Assembly: GCA_947650285.1 (NCBI GenBank)
Contig: CANTFL010001198.1
Span: 372,001 to 436,000, forward strand
Length of the DNA stretch: 64,000 nucleotides
DNA from: Hyaloperonospora brassicae
Lineage: Eukaryota; Oomycota; Peronosporomycetes; Peronosporales; Peronosporaceae
Reading direction: 5' to 3'
Position 1 is the first letter of the stretch. Each line of letters starts with the position of its first letter. This document shows positions 40,813-52,429 of this stretch, piece by piece. The notes beneath the pieces were generated by a model. It was not told the origin of the DNA. It saw nothing but the letters and a program-made list of their open reading frames with translations, and did no database searches. Made by a program: the position numbers and the translations under genes.

Positions 40813-42240
40813 TGGGGAATTGTCAGAGGACGTAGCACGAATGACGTAATATTTAACACTTTTTCAGCGGTAACTCAGACCAAAGCACCAGGCAATCAAA
40901 TTATTTATCGAACTCGCCGTTCGTCCCGCAATCGAATGAGCTGCTTGAAAGTCGCATGTCTTTAGCTGTCATTGCACCGCCAATGAGCGACACGCGCAAC
41001 ACGTTACATGACTGGACTGCCGCTGGTCAAGCAGGACAAACACACGGTTGTACAGAAGTGTTACTGCTTTGATCTCAAAGGCTACTTCCTGCCGCCGAAA
41101 CGTCTCAGGCGTCTTTGTTCAGGCTCAGAAACAAGGCACAGGCAGAACTTCCAATCCCGATGGTAGCAACGAGGCGTGTAACACGAAGCTGTGGACGCCA
41201 GCGCGCTACAATCCGACCAGCTGCAAGTAACGTGTGACTATTTTCCCGTTTGGATTGCTCCTCCGCACGATGCTTCCGGTCGACTTCGATCGGCACGTCG
41301 AGGTGGATGGTGCGCGAGTCCTACGAGAGAGAGAGAGAGAGAGAGATTCATGACTGTCTGTTACACCTGGTGGTTTTGCGCTAGAAGTCTGAAATCGTCC
41401 AAGCCGAGAATACAGCGCCGGTCGCGGCGGTGGTTCATGGCACCCCTCTAGTGGTAGCGAACCCCCGCTAGCCTCAAGAGTAAAACGTTCAAGGGAGGCC
41501 ACCGAGACCGCTGAAGCACCGGGGTCGCCGGAGCCTGACGATTCGCACAGTTGCCGAGACAACAAGCTACAACCGCACTCGACACAGAGGCGCCAGTCCA
41601 ATGGCTGAGGAATTTACCCCAGCACGCTTTGCGCGAGTCCAACGATGGCGACCGTCGACCACGTTTGCTGTACGAACAGACTGGCAGTAGGGAGTGGACA
41701 GGCGACAGAGAGAGCGACGGCAGCGTGTGACACAAGAGAGAGGCTACCACCGTGAGGACGACGTCGAGCCGACATTTGTGTGGCGCACAGACGTAGTCGA
41801 CTTGGTCACAAAATAAACGTCGATGCGTCATCGATGATGATGCGAAATGCTTTGACTGACGAATGGGACTTCCGCTATCAGTTGGAACAGGCATTTGGCC
41901 AACGGTCGACTGCAGTGTAAGCGGAGTGAGCCGATTTCACACAAATTGTCATTGCGTGAACAACGTCCGTGCGACATTGTCTTACTTGATAAGTAATACT
42001 CTGCACGTGTGCTCGTTGGCTGGTATGAGCCAATCTGCCCGCCAACAAACGTCTGCTGAGTGGGGCGCGTGCAATGGTAGGTGAGCACATGGTTGCAGTT
42101 CGTGCTTGTATTTAAGTTTAGTGAAGGAAGGCATGAATGTGACGAGGCACCCTCCGCTTGAATCGACATACTGTAGTCCGAGCTATCTACACCGACACAG
42201 TGTAAGCTGATGCCTCGATCCCTCACGTATCCTGATTTTG
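40813..42240. other. Intergenic spacer downstream of the kinase
   Basis: No supported gene. A GA-repeat run lies at 41325-41346. Short frames on both strands have no domain signal. Confidence 0.5.
41325..41346. repeat. (GA)11 microsatellite
   Basis: Dinucleotide run in spacer DNA, the second such run in the window. Confidence 0.9.
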
Positions 42241-43886
42241 CCGAGATAGGCTTAATCTCTTGATCAGGACGTTGAGAAAAAAAGAGAGCGGAAATTCTGT
42301 ATTTAAATAGCTCAAACTTTTTACTAGAACCTCTATTGACCTTTATAGTAATTCTTTCCCTTTACACTGGGCAAGGTAATTATTTGTACATTGAAAATCT
42401 TAAGACAATATTCTGATTGACCTAATCGGGTGTTATTGCATGTTAAAACCATCCCGTTACACTTTAATAAGAACAGAACAAGCTTGCTTAAATAAAATTG
42501 GTGTAAGCAGGTGCCGCAAACCCTCACGTACACGTACGTGCTGAGGAAGTGAATAGAGCTGCGAGAACATTTAAACCATGGGCGAAAGAAAGCTGCATTC
42601 AATATAGTTTGGATTTTGACATGTCTGTTTATTTTTTCTATACGTAAACATACATGTATCGATGCAAACACAACCTGTGAGCTATCTACCAGCGACCCGT
42701 TGCGCGCCTCGATCGTCATTTGGACGCTTACTTTCAAATAGCCCAAATTTCACCACAATTTGGAGTTACTGAGGTTCACCTTGTATATATATATATCGAG
42801 AGAGAGAGATTCTATTATTTGTTAGCATTTCTTCACTTTCATCTAAACGCGTTTTCAATTGCTCACAAAATATGTAAATATCATTTCACAAACCTTTTGA
42901 TAAATCCTTTTTATAAATCTTTTCGATATCTTAAATTTTAAAAATAAATTTCGTTTTTGTATCTAATTTAAATATATTTGAAAATATTTTTAATTATAAA
43001 AATCAAAATAATATCGTTAATATGTTTTGTAATATTTGATCATACTTAGGGATGGTATCCGCAACGATATTATTCGCATTGGCTTAGATTGATGTCGATC
43101 ATTATATGTTATAACCGCGTTACACCACCCCTTGATTATCGTTCGAATAGTGAGTTTGTTTGATTGGTTGACCCCATTGGGTCACTTCTACGAAAAGGAG
43201 GCACGTGCCGGGTAGGGTTCCTACCAATAACTCTCTCATCTCTTGGATAACTCATCCATGTGGTGGCACAGCAACAGATTCACGCAGTCGTGCAGCGGCC
43301 AGTGAGTTCTTCTTGACTAAAAATCAGAAACGTAATCCAGGGCCGCAGGCGCAACTTTACTTGCAGTGTGTATCACTTCAAGCTTACGTGTTGTTCCTCC
43401 ACGTGAAAAGGTTGGATTCGAGGCTTGTCTCATATTCAGACACCACAAGTACATCGTAGCGTATTGTCTGACGCAAAGGCCTGAAAATATATATGCCGTA
43501 TCGTGAGTTAAGCGTCTCACTCGCTGTACAAAGTTGTTCGCATTCTCGAGATCGCGACGACGATACGGTGTGTAATGAATCAGCTCATCGAGAAAGCTAC
43601 GATGACTTCGATATGGATCAAAGGATAAAAGAAATTCAAATGATCGTGACGAGATATTGTTACTTTTATGTTGATACCACATGGGAGAAATAAATATGCG
43701 ACGTGGTAATGCATCTTGATTTACACGTCAGACGTGTGTGTCTTCACGGCGACTCGTTAATCATTTGTCGAAAACAACAAATATCGGCATCGAGTCCGTC
43801 ATTTTTTATGCGTCAAAGTTTCACGTCTTCCACACCAACGCAAGTGACTTTTGCGTCGAACGAGAGTTCTATATGGTACTATTTTT
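42241..43886. other. AT-rich spacer and probable old LTR-type remnant
   Basis: Base composition falls sharply in GC from about 42240, with long A/T runs near 42880-43030 and a (TA)n(GA)n microsatellite at 42784-42809. The stretch tgttataaccgcgttacacc at 43107-43126 resembles the palindromic tips of oomycete gypsy LTRs (TGTAACG...CGTTACA). No coding domain is seen. The copia element is inserted at the right edge. Confidence 0.45.
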
Positions 43887-44170
43887 TGTTGTAACTTGAG
43901 CGGGAGGCGAAGTGAAAACGGAGCGGAGAGACCGGAGAGAACGAAGCGGAGAACACTTGCTCACTTGAGGGAGTATTCGAAAGTGATTGATTCATAGGTA
44001 TTAACTCTACCTACCCTAGAATGCATCCAATCACATGGTGCATCTAATCAACCTGATTTACACGCGTCCAATCATCCTACGCGTCTAATCACCTCTGAGG
44101 TAATTACCGACGTAAAAACTATCCCGTAAAAACTACGCTTAAGTTCGGATTGTACCGGTAACCCTCAATA
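43887..44170 (-). repeat. 3-prime LTR of the copia element
   Basis: 284 bp, the same boundaries as the other copy (tgttgtaac ... ccctcaata). Confidence 0.92.
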
Positions 44171-44183
44171 CGCCCCCTCAATC
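44171..44183 (-). other. Polypurine tract of the copia element
   Basis: The minus strand reads ggattgagggggcg directly before the 3-prime LTR. The TGA stop of the polyprotein (44180-44178) is embedded in it. Confidence 0.65.
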
Positions 44184-47100
44184 CGAACACGCACAGATGC
44201 CGAGCGCCGCCGTCAAGTCCTTGTGGCGTGGTCCGTGAAGTCCCTTCGTCATGATGTCTGCCAACATCACTGTCGTCTCGCAGTATTCCAGATTCACTTC
44301 ACCGCGCTTGACTTCATCGCGGATGTGATTATACTTGATGTCGATATGCTTGGCGCGGCCGTGGTTGACCGGGTTCTTCGTCATCTTGATGCACGATTGG
44401 TTGTCTTCACGGATCATAAGCTCGGGTCCTTCCTCGTGAGCGGCCGCCATGATCTCGCATAGCAAGCGATGAATCCACTTGCCCTCTTGGATCGCCAGAC
44501 TCAGCGCGATGTATTCCGCTTCACTCGTTGACAGCGACACGCTTGGCTGTTTCTTGCTGCCCCAACTCACTGGCGCACCCAATAGCATGAAGACGTAGCC
44601 AGACGTCGACTTGCGATCAGCAACGTCACCGGCCCAGTCTGCATCCGAGTAGCCACGAAAGTCGATCTTCGCACTTGGTTTGTAGCAGACTCCATGCGTC
44701 TTGGTGCCTTGTAGGTAGCGAAAGATGCGCTTGACCGCAACCCAGTGCTCTTCTTGAGGGTTCTCCATGAAGCGCGACACAAAGCTCACAGCATAGGCGA
44801 TGTCCGGTCGCGTTGCGGTCGTCAGATGCATCAAAGCACCAACTCCTTCACGGAACGGAACATCGATCTTGCTTGCAGAGTTGCTCGACACCAGTCGAGA
44901 GCTGACGTCCACAGGACTTGCCACAGCCTTGCACTCATCCATTCCAAAGCGCTTGAGAATATCGTCGACATAACGGCGCTGACACATCGTCACGCTGCCA
45001 TCTTTACCATCCAATAGCTCGATACCAAGGACAAACGCACACTTTCCGCTGTCCGTAATCTCGATGCGTGTCTTGAGGTCGTTCTTGGTGCGCGCAATCA
45101 GCTCGAGCGAGCTTCCAGTCACCAAGACATCGTCCACGTAGACCAGCACAAAAAGACAATGGCCTTCCGAAGTCATGATGAAGAGACACGGATCGAATCC
45201 TGACGCTTGAAAACCAATCGAGCGTATGAACTCGTCGAAGGTCTCGTTCCAAACACGCGGGGCTTGCTTGAGACCGTAGATCGCCTTGATCAACTCGAGA
45301 CAGTCGAAATCACCGTCCATCTTGACACCTTCGGGAACGGCGCAGAACACCTCCTCCTTCATCACTCCATACAGGAACGCAGTCACCACATCAAGCTGAT
45401 CTAGGGGCCATCCAAAGTGCTTAGCGATGGCGATGACCATTCGCAGCGTCACATACTTGACCACGGGCGAGAATGTCTCCGTGTAGTTAATGCCGTACTT
45501 TTGGCGAAAGCCCTTGGCCACAAGTCGTGTCTTGTATTTCTCGATTGACCCATCTGCCTTGCGCTTGATCTTGGAGACCCACTTTGTGCCAATGGCGCTT
45601 TGTCCGTTGGGTAACTTGGCCGCACGGAAGACACCGCGAAGCTTCATCGAATCGAGCTCCGCATTAATTGCCTTGCGCCAGTGTACTTGGTCCGGGCCAC
45701 CCACTGCTTCTTCAAATGTAGACGGCTCCGACAGATCCATTGCTGCTTCGACAGCATTTGCACTCGCATGCCAAAACGCGGGGGAAGTCGGTGCGTCATG
45801 TTGCTCTTCCGACTTCTTTTCTTCATCTTCATTGACTCGACGCGATGAGAGGTCATCCGGCGCGCTTGATTCTTCCAATCCGGGTCGTTGGCGCACTGCT
45901 CGGGGCATACTTGCATCTTCATCCTCGTGAGTGGGTTGGGCCTTGCGCTTTCCCGTTTGTTTGAAGTATTTAAGACGCGGATCTTCATCATCCAGCTCGA
46001 TCGATTCGAAATCCAGGCCATCAACGTCGTCATCGGCGATCAGCATTGAAAGTATAAATGCCGACTCATCGAAGTTGACATCGCGACTTATCATCACCTG
46101 CCCCGCCTCGATGTCGTAAACTCGATACGCCTTGGACGATTCTTCGTAGCCCAAAAACAACCCAGCACGCGCCTTGGGATCCCACTTAAGTTGTTTCTCC
46201 TTCGGAGTCAAGATGTATGCTTGGCACCCGAAAACACGCATGTGCTTGACACTTGGCTTGGAATTGTAGACAATCTCGAACGGTGTTTTGTGCGAGATCT
46301 TGGGTGACGGCAGACGGTTCTTCACATAGACAGCCGTCATAGCCGCTTCAGCCCAGAAGCGCTTGTCCAGCTTGGCATGATGGAGCATGCTGCGACCGGT
46401 TGTGACGATGGTCCGAATCGCGCGTTCAGCAGTTCCGTTGGCTTGATGCGCGTATGGCACCGTGGTTTGCTGCTCGATGCCTTCGCCTTCGTAGAAATCT
46501 TGAAGCGAGTTCGTTGCAAATTCGCGCGCTCCATCGTGTCGCACAAACTTGACCTTCTTGTTGAACTGCGCCTGGACCATCGTGATGTACTTCTTGATGC
46601 ACTCTTCACTCTCCGACTTGGCATGAAGACAAAATCCCTTCATGCACCCGCTGGCTTCATCCACAATCAACAGCAGGTACTTGCTGCCACCCAGAGATTT
46701 TTCTTCCATGGGCCCGCAGATGTCGAAATGGAGGAGCTCGAAGGTGTTGTAGGTGCGCTTGTCACGGTTGCTCGGGAATGGTTTTTGGACCATTTTCCCT
46801 TCTTGGCATCCTCGACACACACTTGGTCCATTCGGCTTGGAACAGATCGGAGCGTCCTTGATCATGTTGCTTGCCACCATCTTGCGAAGCACTTCGACTG
46901 GAGCATGACCCATTCGCGCATGTAGATCAACAGCGTTGCCGCGTGATGCCACATTGGCCGAACGCTGCGTCGTGCGAAGCCAGTAGAGTCCATCTACAAG
47001 ATCGGCAGCTGCCACCACTTGGTTGGAACCCTTGCGAGCAATGTACATCTTAGCCATGTCGAACACCACTTGGAAGTTGCCATGCTTGTTAATCTGCGGC

Positions 47101-48221
47101 ACCGAAAGCAGATTTTTGCTCATGCTGGGCACATAGAGCGCGTTCTTGATCTCGATCTCGCGCTCATCCCCGTTAGGCAGGACCACCTTTTCAACGATAG
47201 TCCCCACACCTTTGATGGCTGCCTTGTTGCCATCAGCCACCAGGATCTCGCCATCATTGCCTTCGACCAAGCTTGTAAACTTGAACTTGTCGTGGCAGAT
47301 GTGATGTGTTGCCCCGCTGTCAATGGACCACATCCCTGATCCATTCTTGTTCGTCGAAACGCCGCATTCGAACGAAACTGCAAACGCCACTCGATCGTAG
47401 CTGCTGCCTTCATCATAATGTCGCCACTGGACATTGTTTGCCCTGCGTACACGACCATTGCCGCCGCGTCGGGCTCCTCGACTTTCATCCTTTTGCTTCG
47501 TCCAGCAACGCTCTGCCGTGTGCCCCACCCTGCCACAATACGTGCATTGGTAGGGCTCGCACTCGGTACTGAATGCCTTTGTCGCATCTTCAGCCTTCAC
47601 CGATGTCGTTGCCATCGTCTTCTTCTCGCCTTGCCGCTTGGTGTGCTCATTCGTCAGCGCTTTGACCACATCTTGCGTACGCAGCTCTGCATTGCTCATC
47701 TCCATGTTCAGAACAATGTTCTCGAAGCTCTTCGGGAGACTGAGCAGCAAGCAGATCGCAACGTCTTCGTCTTCCATCTTGGAACCGATGCTGCGAAGCT
47801 TGGTGCTAATGTTCAGGACTTCGTTGCAGTGATGCAAGACGTTGCCTCCTTCCGCCATCTTGATGCTGAACAGCTGGAGCTTGAGGTAGATGCGTCCCGC
47901 CTTCTGCGACCCACCATAGAGAATCTTCAACCGCGACCACGCTGCCCATGCTTCTTCACAGCTGTCGACCACATGGTGGTAGTCCGCGTCCATGTGCAGC
48001 AACATCAACCCGAACGCGATGTTGCTCGACTTGACGTACTCATCTGACGCTCGCGGGTCAGTGAAGGTTGGAGACGTTTCGCGGTTCACGACGTGCCAGA
48101 CGGACTTCGTCAAGAACACGCCACGCATGTAGCGACACCAGGTTGAGTAGTTATCCCCATCGAACTTATCGATGGAGACACTAGTCGAGGCGTTGCTGGG
48201 GGACATGGCGCTTGGGCTCAT
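44178..48221 (-). CDS. Copia gag-pol polyprotein
   Basis: 1347 codons without stop. Domain order is the copia order: gag (about 1-220) with a CCHC knuckle [14 protein letters not shown] (226-239), protease with [10 protein letters not shown], integrase with the GCQEGK finger end and core residues in [10 protein letters not shown] and the downstream D/E positions, reverse transcriptase with YVDDVLVTG, and RNase H with SDADWAGD and [10 protein letters not shown] near the end. All catalytic signatures are intact. Synthesis as one frame without a gag-pol shift is usual for copia, and protein ratios are then set by other means. A second in-frame ATG lies five codons downstream of the first. Confidence 0.95.
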   Translation of the reverse strand: MSPSAMSPSNASTSVSIDKFDGDNYSTWCRYMRGVFLTKSVWHVVNRETSPTFTDPRASDEYVKSSNIAFGLMLLHMDADYHHVVDSCEEAWAAWSRLKILYGGSQKAGRIYLKLQLFSIKMAEGGNVLHHCNEVLNISTKLRSIGSKMEDEDVAICLLLSLPKSFENIVLNMEMSNAELRTQDVVKALTNEHTKRQGEKKTMATTSVKAEDATKAFSTECEPYQCTYCGRVGHTAERCWTKQKDESRGARRGGNGRVRRANNVQWRHYDEGSSYDRVAFAVSFECGVSTNKNGSGMWSIDSGATHHICHDKFKFTSLVEGNDGEILVADGNKAAIKGVGTIVEKVVLPNGDEREIEIKNALYVPSMSKNLLSVPQINKHGNFQVVFDMAKMYIARKGSNQVVAAADLVDGLYWLRTTQRSANVASRGNAVDLHARMGHAPVEVLRKMVASNMIKDAPICSKPNGPSVCRGCQEGKMVQKPFPSNRDKRTYNTFELLHFDICGPMEEKSLGGSKYLLLIVDEASGCMKGFCLHAKSESEECIKKYITMVQAQFNKKVKFVRHDGAREFATNSLQDFYEGEGIEQQTTVPYAHQANGTAERAIRTIVTTGRSMLHHAKLDKRFWAEAAMTAVYVKNRLPSPKISHKTPFEIVYNSKPSVKHMRVFGCQAYILTPKEKQLKWDPKARAGLFLGYEESSKAYRVYDIEAGQVMISRDVNFDESAFILSMLIADDDVDGLDFESIELDDEDPRLKYFKQTGKRKAQPTHEDEDASMPRAVRQRPGLEESSAPDDLSSRRVNEDEEKKSEEQHDAPTSPAFWHASANAVEAAMDLSEPSTFEEAVGGPDQVHWRKAINAELDSMKLRGVFRAAKLPNGQSAIGTKWVSKIKRKADGSIEKYKTRLVAKGFRQKYGINYTETFSPVVKYVTLRMVIAIAKHFGWPLDQLDVVTAFLYGVMKEEVFCAVPEGVKMDGDFDCLELIKAIYGLKQAPRVWNETFDEFIRSIGFQASGFDPCLFIMTSEGHCLFVLVYVDDVLVTGSSLELIARTKNDLKTRIEITDSGKCAFVLGIELLDGKDGSVTMCQRRYVDDILKRFGMDECKAVASPVDVSSRLVSSNSASKIDVPFREGVGALMHLTTATRPDIAYAVSFVSRFMENPQEEHWVAVKRIFRYLQGTKTHGVCYKPSAKIDFRGYSDADWAGDVADRKSTSGYVFMLLGAPVSWGSKKQPSVSLSTSEAEYIALSLAIQEGKWIHRLLCEIMAAAHEEGPELMIREDNQSCIKMTKNPVNHGRAKHIDIKYNHIRDEVKRGEVNLEYCETTVMLADIMTKGLHGPRHKDLTAALGICACSD

Positions 48222-48225
48222 AACG
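48208..48225 (-). other. Primer-binding site matching a half-tRNA-iMet
   Basis: On the plus strand gcgcttgggctcataacg contains GGGCTCATAAC, the anticodon stem-loop of initiator methionine tRNA (anticodon CAU), with GCGC spaced as in the D-arm side. This is the primer type used by Drosophila copia (5-prime half of tRNA-iMet). The gag start codon (48221-48219) is the complement of the CAU anticodon itself. Confidence 0.7.
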
Positions 48226-48509
48226 TGTTGTAACTTGAGCGGGAGGCGAAGTGAAAACGGAGCGGAGAGACCGGAGAGAACGAAGCGGAGAACACTTGCT
48301 CACTTGAGGGAGGATTCGAAAGTGATTAATTCATAGGTATTAACTCTGCCTACCCTAGACTGCATCCAATCACATGGTGCATCTAATCAACCTGATTTAC
48401 ACGCGTCCAATCATCCTACGCGTCTAATCATCTTTGAGGTAATTACCGACGTAAAAACTATCCCGTAAAAACTACGCTTAAGTTCGGATTGTACCGGTAA
48501 CACTCAATA
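48226..48509 (-). repeat. 5-prime LTR of the copia element
   Basis: 284 bp, on the plus strand beginning tgttgtaacttgagcggg and ending cactcaata. It pairs with 43887-44170, with seven substitutions and no indels by eye. Confidence 0.92.
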
Positions 48510-48514
48510 TTTTT

Positions 48515-49065
48515 AAGTATCAATGATACATCAGGAGCCATTCCCGATATTTCCTCGCTCACCTGAATTTGGGACATGTAACGGGGATGCCCGTTACATG
48601 AAAATGTCATTAAGAGGCAAATGGCAATATAGAACACAACGTTGAACATTCTTTTTACATTATCGCTACGTATAGTGATATTGTCGGGACTTAATAATTT
48701 ACCTATTGATTGATATTGTGAGTACATCAACCCACCAATCGCTGCTAGACGCGCGCTATGGGTGGTAAGTAGGCTGTATCATACGTTTAGTTAGATTGAC
48801 ATAATTAAGTCAGGACGAACAGAGAAACAAGAGTTATAGGACTCAATTGTATTAAACAATAGTTTCACTTTTTCCTACGTCCAAAGTCATGCCTTAGTTG
48901 TTCATCCTTTCTCTGCATAGTGTTTACACTTGGCAGGGCACTGACCTTCGCTGTTGTCAGTGAAAGTTGACTCCGTACTGGCAGACCAGTACGTAGCTGT
49001 CGGTGCCCCGTTTCACCTGGTAGCACTTCGTAGTACGTCCAAGGACCACAATCGCATCACCCTAC
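48515..49065 (+). repeat. Probable LTR and leader of gypsy copy 1
   Basis: tgtaacggggatgcccgttaca at 48576-48597 is an inverted repeat (TGTAACGGG / CCCGTTACA) typical of oomycete gypsy LTR tips. The region then runs without coding signal up to the gag start at 49066. The right-hand LTR boundary cannot be fixed because no second copy is in the window. Confidence 0.5.
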
Positions 49066-50380
49066 ATGAACATGTTGGACGATGAAGAAGACGACAACTT
49101 TCACGGAACCCGTGAAACCTACTCCTATTTTAGCGACATCGAATGGAGTGCGATCGAACGAATGAGTTTGACCGTTGGCGAAGAAGCTATCTGGGCCATG
49201 CTATCCTCAAGGGATAGGGATCAGCAGCATTCCGTCATCAACAAGCTCTTGCAACGAGAACTTGATGAGTCGCGAGCACAGGTGACCTTGTTGCAACAAC
49301 AGGATCACCATTTGAACTAAGTCTGAGACAGCAACAGTCTCAGTCCGCAGAGTCAACGCGTGAGCGTCGACGGGAATATCTAAAACTAGAGATCTCCAAG
49401 TATTACGGAGTCAAAGACGACCCCCTGATGAGATGGTTCGTCTAAGTCGACGGTGCCATCAAGGCCCGTCGCATCAGTGATGAGCGAATGCAAGTCGCAT
49501 TTATTCAGTCATACTTCGCAGGGGACGCCAGAATTTGGGCCCTGAATCTCAAGTTGCACGGCCCAAATGTTTTTGGGTCGGTAAATATCTTTAATCCCCT
49601 GCTCAGCGAAACGTTTGATCCGCCCAGGGAAGAATTCAGGACTCTATCAGATCCCCTGCAACTAAAACAGGGTAAGTGTAAGGTTCATGGTAACGCCCAA
49701 CATGTGCGTTACCTTGCAAGTGGCATGGTAGCGAACCATGTGAGTGAATGTTTGTTAATCACTATGTTCATTCAAGGACTTGCAGATGGTCCCGCCAGGG
49801 GCCACCTGCTCCGCGGAGATCTGAAAACGCTCTCAGAAGCTATCTATGCTGCGGAGCAGGAAGACTTTAGTGCGAGACAGGCCCACACTAAGCTGGCCCA
49901 TATCGTCCACAAAGACGATCAGCGGTCGGAGGTCTAGAGCCAATGGACATCTATTATGTTGAGGGCGGAAAACCTCGCCCTGAGAACGACAAGCGATTGC
50001 TGAGGTGTCATCGTGTCTCAAGCTGGGACAATTCGTATATGAACGCAGTATCCCCCGCAAACGAAAAGTTCGCGGTGCTCAGCGCAGTAACCGTCCACCA
50101 GCGAGGAGAATTGGAGAACGAGAATCCTGTCCAAGAGCTGTTGCAAAGCCGTAATAGCGAGGCGGATCAACAAAAATCTAACGGGGTTAGTAGGGGTGAA
50201 GCGCACTACTGATCCAGCAACATCGAGATAAATTGCAAATCTATTGACCAAGGTTGCCCCCGACACGCAGTATCTGCGTGTCTCTGCATCTGGTGATGAG
50301 ATATCACTCATCACCTTCAAGTTGGAAGTGACAGAGGATTTGTCACTTTGAGCCCTAGTTGACTGTGGGGCGACATACAA
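49066..50380 (+). pseudogene. Gypsy copy 1: degraded gag and protease start
   Basis: The frame 49066-49320 (MNMLDDEEDDNFHG) is followed in other frames by a gag body: EISKYYGVKDDPLMRWFV, in-frame stop at about 49443, then QVAFIQSYFAGDARIWALNL, NVFGSVNIFNPLLSETFDPP, GLADGPARGHLL and AIYAAEQEDFSARQAH. This is the Phytophthora-type Ty3/gypsy gag. Around 50340-50400 a retropepsin-like LVDCGATYNFVR follows, with stops. Several frame changes and stops show it is inactive. Confidence 0.75.
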
Positions 50381-51026
50381 TTTCGTTCGTCTCTAGTCGC
50401 TAGAGGTTGGAAGTTTCTAATTCGTAAAGTGGGAGATCCCTCCGACGAGAATGACGTTGCGCCTAGCGACAGGCGCATTGCTCACTGTGAAGAAAAGTGT
50501 ATTCGGAATCCACTACACCTTAAAAGCCAAAAAGTACGATAACGACTGCATCGTACTGGATCTGGACGATAAGCTCGATGTCTTCCTTGGTATACCTCAG
50601 CTCAGGCGATACGAGTCAAGTGTGAGCTAGCAGCATCGATCAGTAAAGATGCCTGCCACTTGTAATCAGATGACCATCTGAAGAATATCTTAGAAAGTCC
50701 ACATTCCCGTGAGTGTACTGCGGGTGAGCGCAATGGCCTCGCTTGCAGTACGGTCGTTAGCACGACGATACAAGAAAACAGTGTAGATGATCTCTACACT
50801 GTGGAGGAGGCTCCCCAAAACCTGTGGATGTGGTTTCCAAGAAAGTAATCGAGACATTGAATGTCTTGGTTTATGACGGATCAAGCGTAGGCGCTTACAC
50901 GCTCGATCTGATAGTGCCTCCGAAGTTAACTTCGGAGATAACTCAATTACCGACACACGAACCGAAACGGTTCTTGAGACATCTGCGCAGTGGCACGGTC
51001 AAACAGATCTGCATACTTATCACAGA
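50381..51026 (+). pseudogene. Gypsy copy 1: remainder of protease and linker, truncated
   Basis: Fragments such as TLRLATGALLTVKKSVFG and IVLDLDDKLDVFLGIPQLRR continue the protease. HEPKRFLRHLRSGTVKQICI at about 50960-51019 matches the linker before gypsy RT. The similarity ends exactly where the TGTGG-beginning LTR of copy 2 starts at 51027, so copy 1 was interrupted or cut there. Confidence 0.6.
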
Positions 51027-52421
51027 TGTGGAGAAGTGCAGAAGAATAATGATGGAAAGTGTGGATCGCGCTGACTGCATTTAGTGCGAGATCGATTTGA
51101 TTGGTGGAGTGATCTCGGAGATAGGCCCGTTGGCACAAATGATGGTGTCACACGACTGAGTGACAGGAAATGACTGTGGGAATTGTGCAGATTGATCTAC
51201 CGAACGTTCAAGAAGGATTATAGTCAAGGATCGACGATTGACCGATCGCGATCCGCGATCGAAGGTTTGGATCACCAAGGTACAAGAAACGGATCACTCA
51301 AGGGGTGAACATCAACTGGAGTACTGGATCGCTAATGCCAATGGGATATAGGCTAATATGGAAGCAATCTTGAAGAGTGGATCGTCAAGATAATCAAGTA
51401 TGCGAAGTTTCGGACGTGACGGCGATCCGACATTGGATGCCCGATTGGAGATGCAACCGATCGACCACGACCTATCCTGGGTGTGTACTGCTGATCGGTG
51501 AGGATCACATAATTGGTGTGGATCACATACCTCGATCCACTGCAATGCGATCCACTGCACTGCGATCCACTATATCGCGATCCCCTGCACCGCGATCCAC
51601 TACGGAGGAATCCACTATGGAGAGACATACTATAAAGAGGATTGAGGTGGATCACATAATTGGTGTGGATCACATACCACGATCCACTGCAATGCGATCC
51701 CCTATATCGCGATCCCCTGCACCACGATCCACTATGGAGGGATACACTATGGAGTGTCTGCCGTGGACCACTTGATGCAAGAGGTGAATGACATAGAATG
51801 GCGGTGCACAACAATTGACCTAGTGAACAGATTCGAATAGTCATAGGTTTTGGATTTGGTTGGTTGACATTAAACAGAATTGAATTTGCAATAAAAACAT
51901 GCGTTGACTTCTCCCGGGCAGAAACTTTGGCCTCCCGTTGAACAGAGAGCGACCCACGTCTCTGCAATCTTCGCCCTTGGATTGTTTGGCCAGGCGGAAA
52001 ATCAGTTCTCCCCCCTCCCCCCAACTGCGATCGCACGCAGGGAACCTAACGGTTCAGATTCAAGATCGCGAGACGGCTCAAGTGGTCAGAAGGCTCGCGG
52101 ATCAAGAATCACACCTGGCAAAGGCGACTCTGGGAGAGCGACCGAGTATGCACGCGATCGAGTGAAGAATTTCCAAGCGATCCGCACCTACATTTGACCG
52201 GGTAAAGAATTTCCACCCGATCAACCCTTATCCCTAAGACGGTCAAGTTCAGCTTCAGCTCGAGTCCGCCGAGGAGAGCGCAACCCGCTCCACCGACGGG
52301 TACACAAGAGGAGCAAGAAGACACAGAGAACGGAATCGGGGTATTATCTCCGTCAGTCAAATGTCCGGGTGCCAGTTGAGAATCGGGATCACAAGGAATT
52401 TGTGACCACCACTCCACCACA
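51027..52421 (+). repeat. LTR-like sequence of gypsy copy 2 (1395 bp)
   Basis: It begins TGTGGAGAAG and ends ...CCACCACA, and aligns over most of its length with 57962-58953. It is about 400 bp longer because of an insertion between about 51285 and 51760 that includes a 147-bp duplicated segment. Gag-like codons (YLDLLVTRLFTVSP) begin about 10 bp beyond its end, which supports its being the 5-prime LTR. Confidence 0.7.
51502..51795. repeat. 147-bp tandem duplication inside the LTR
   Basis: ggatcacataattggtgtgg occurs at 51502 and again at 51649, with similar following sequence rich in cgatccactgc units. The related LTR at 57962 lacks this block. Confidence 0.7.
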
Positions 52422-52429
52422 ATCGCGCG

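Larger units (their letters stand above)
43882..48514 (-). mobile_element. Ty1/copia LTR retrotransposon, near intact
   Basis: The element reads on the minus strand. Two 284-bp LTRs (43887-44170 and 48226-48509) flank a single 1347-codon gag-pol frame. A 5-bp direct repeat TTTTT (43882-43886, 48510-48514) flanks the whole. The LTRs differ at 7 positions (about 2.5 percent). The element is very compact: the ORF begins 4 nt after the 5-prime LTR and its stop overlaps the polypurine tract. With an unbroken ORF and similar LTRs it may be recently active. Confidence 0.93.
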
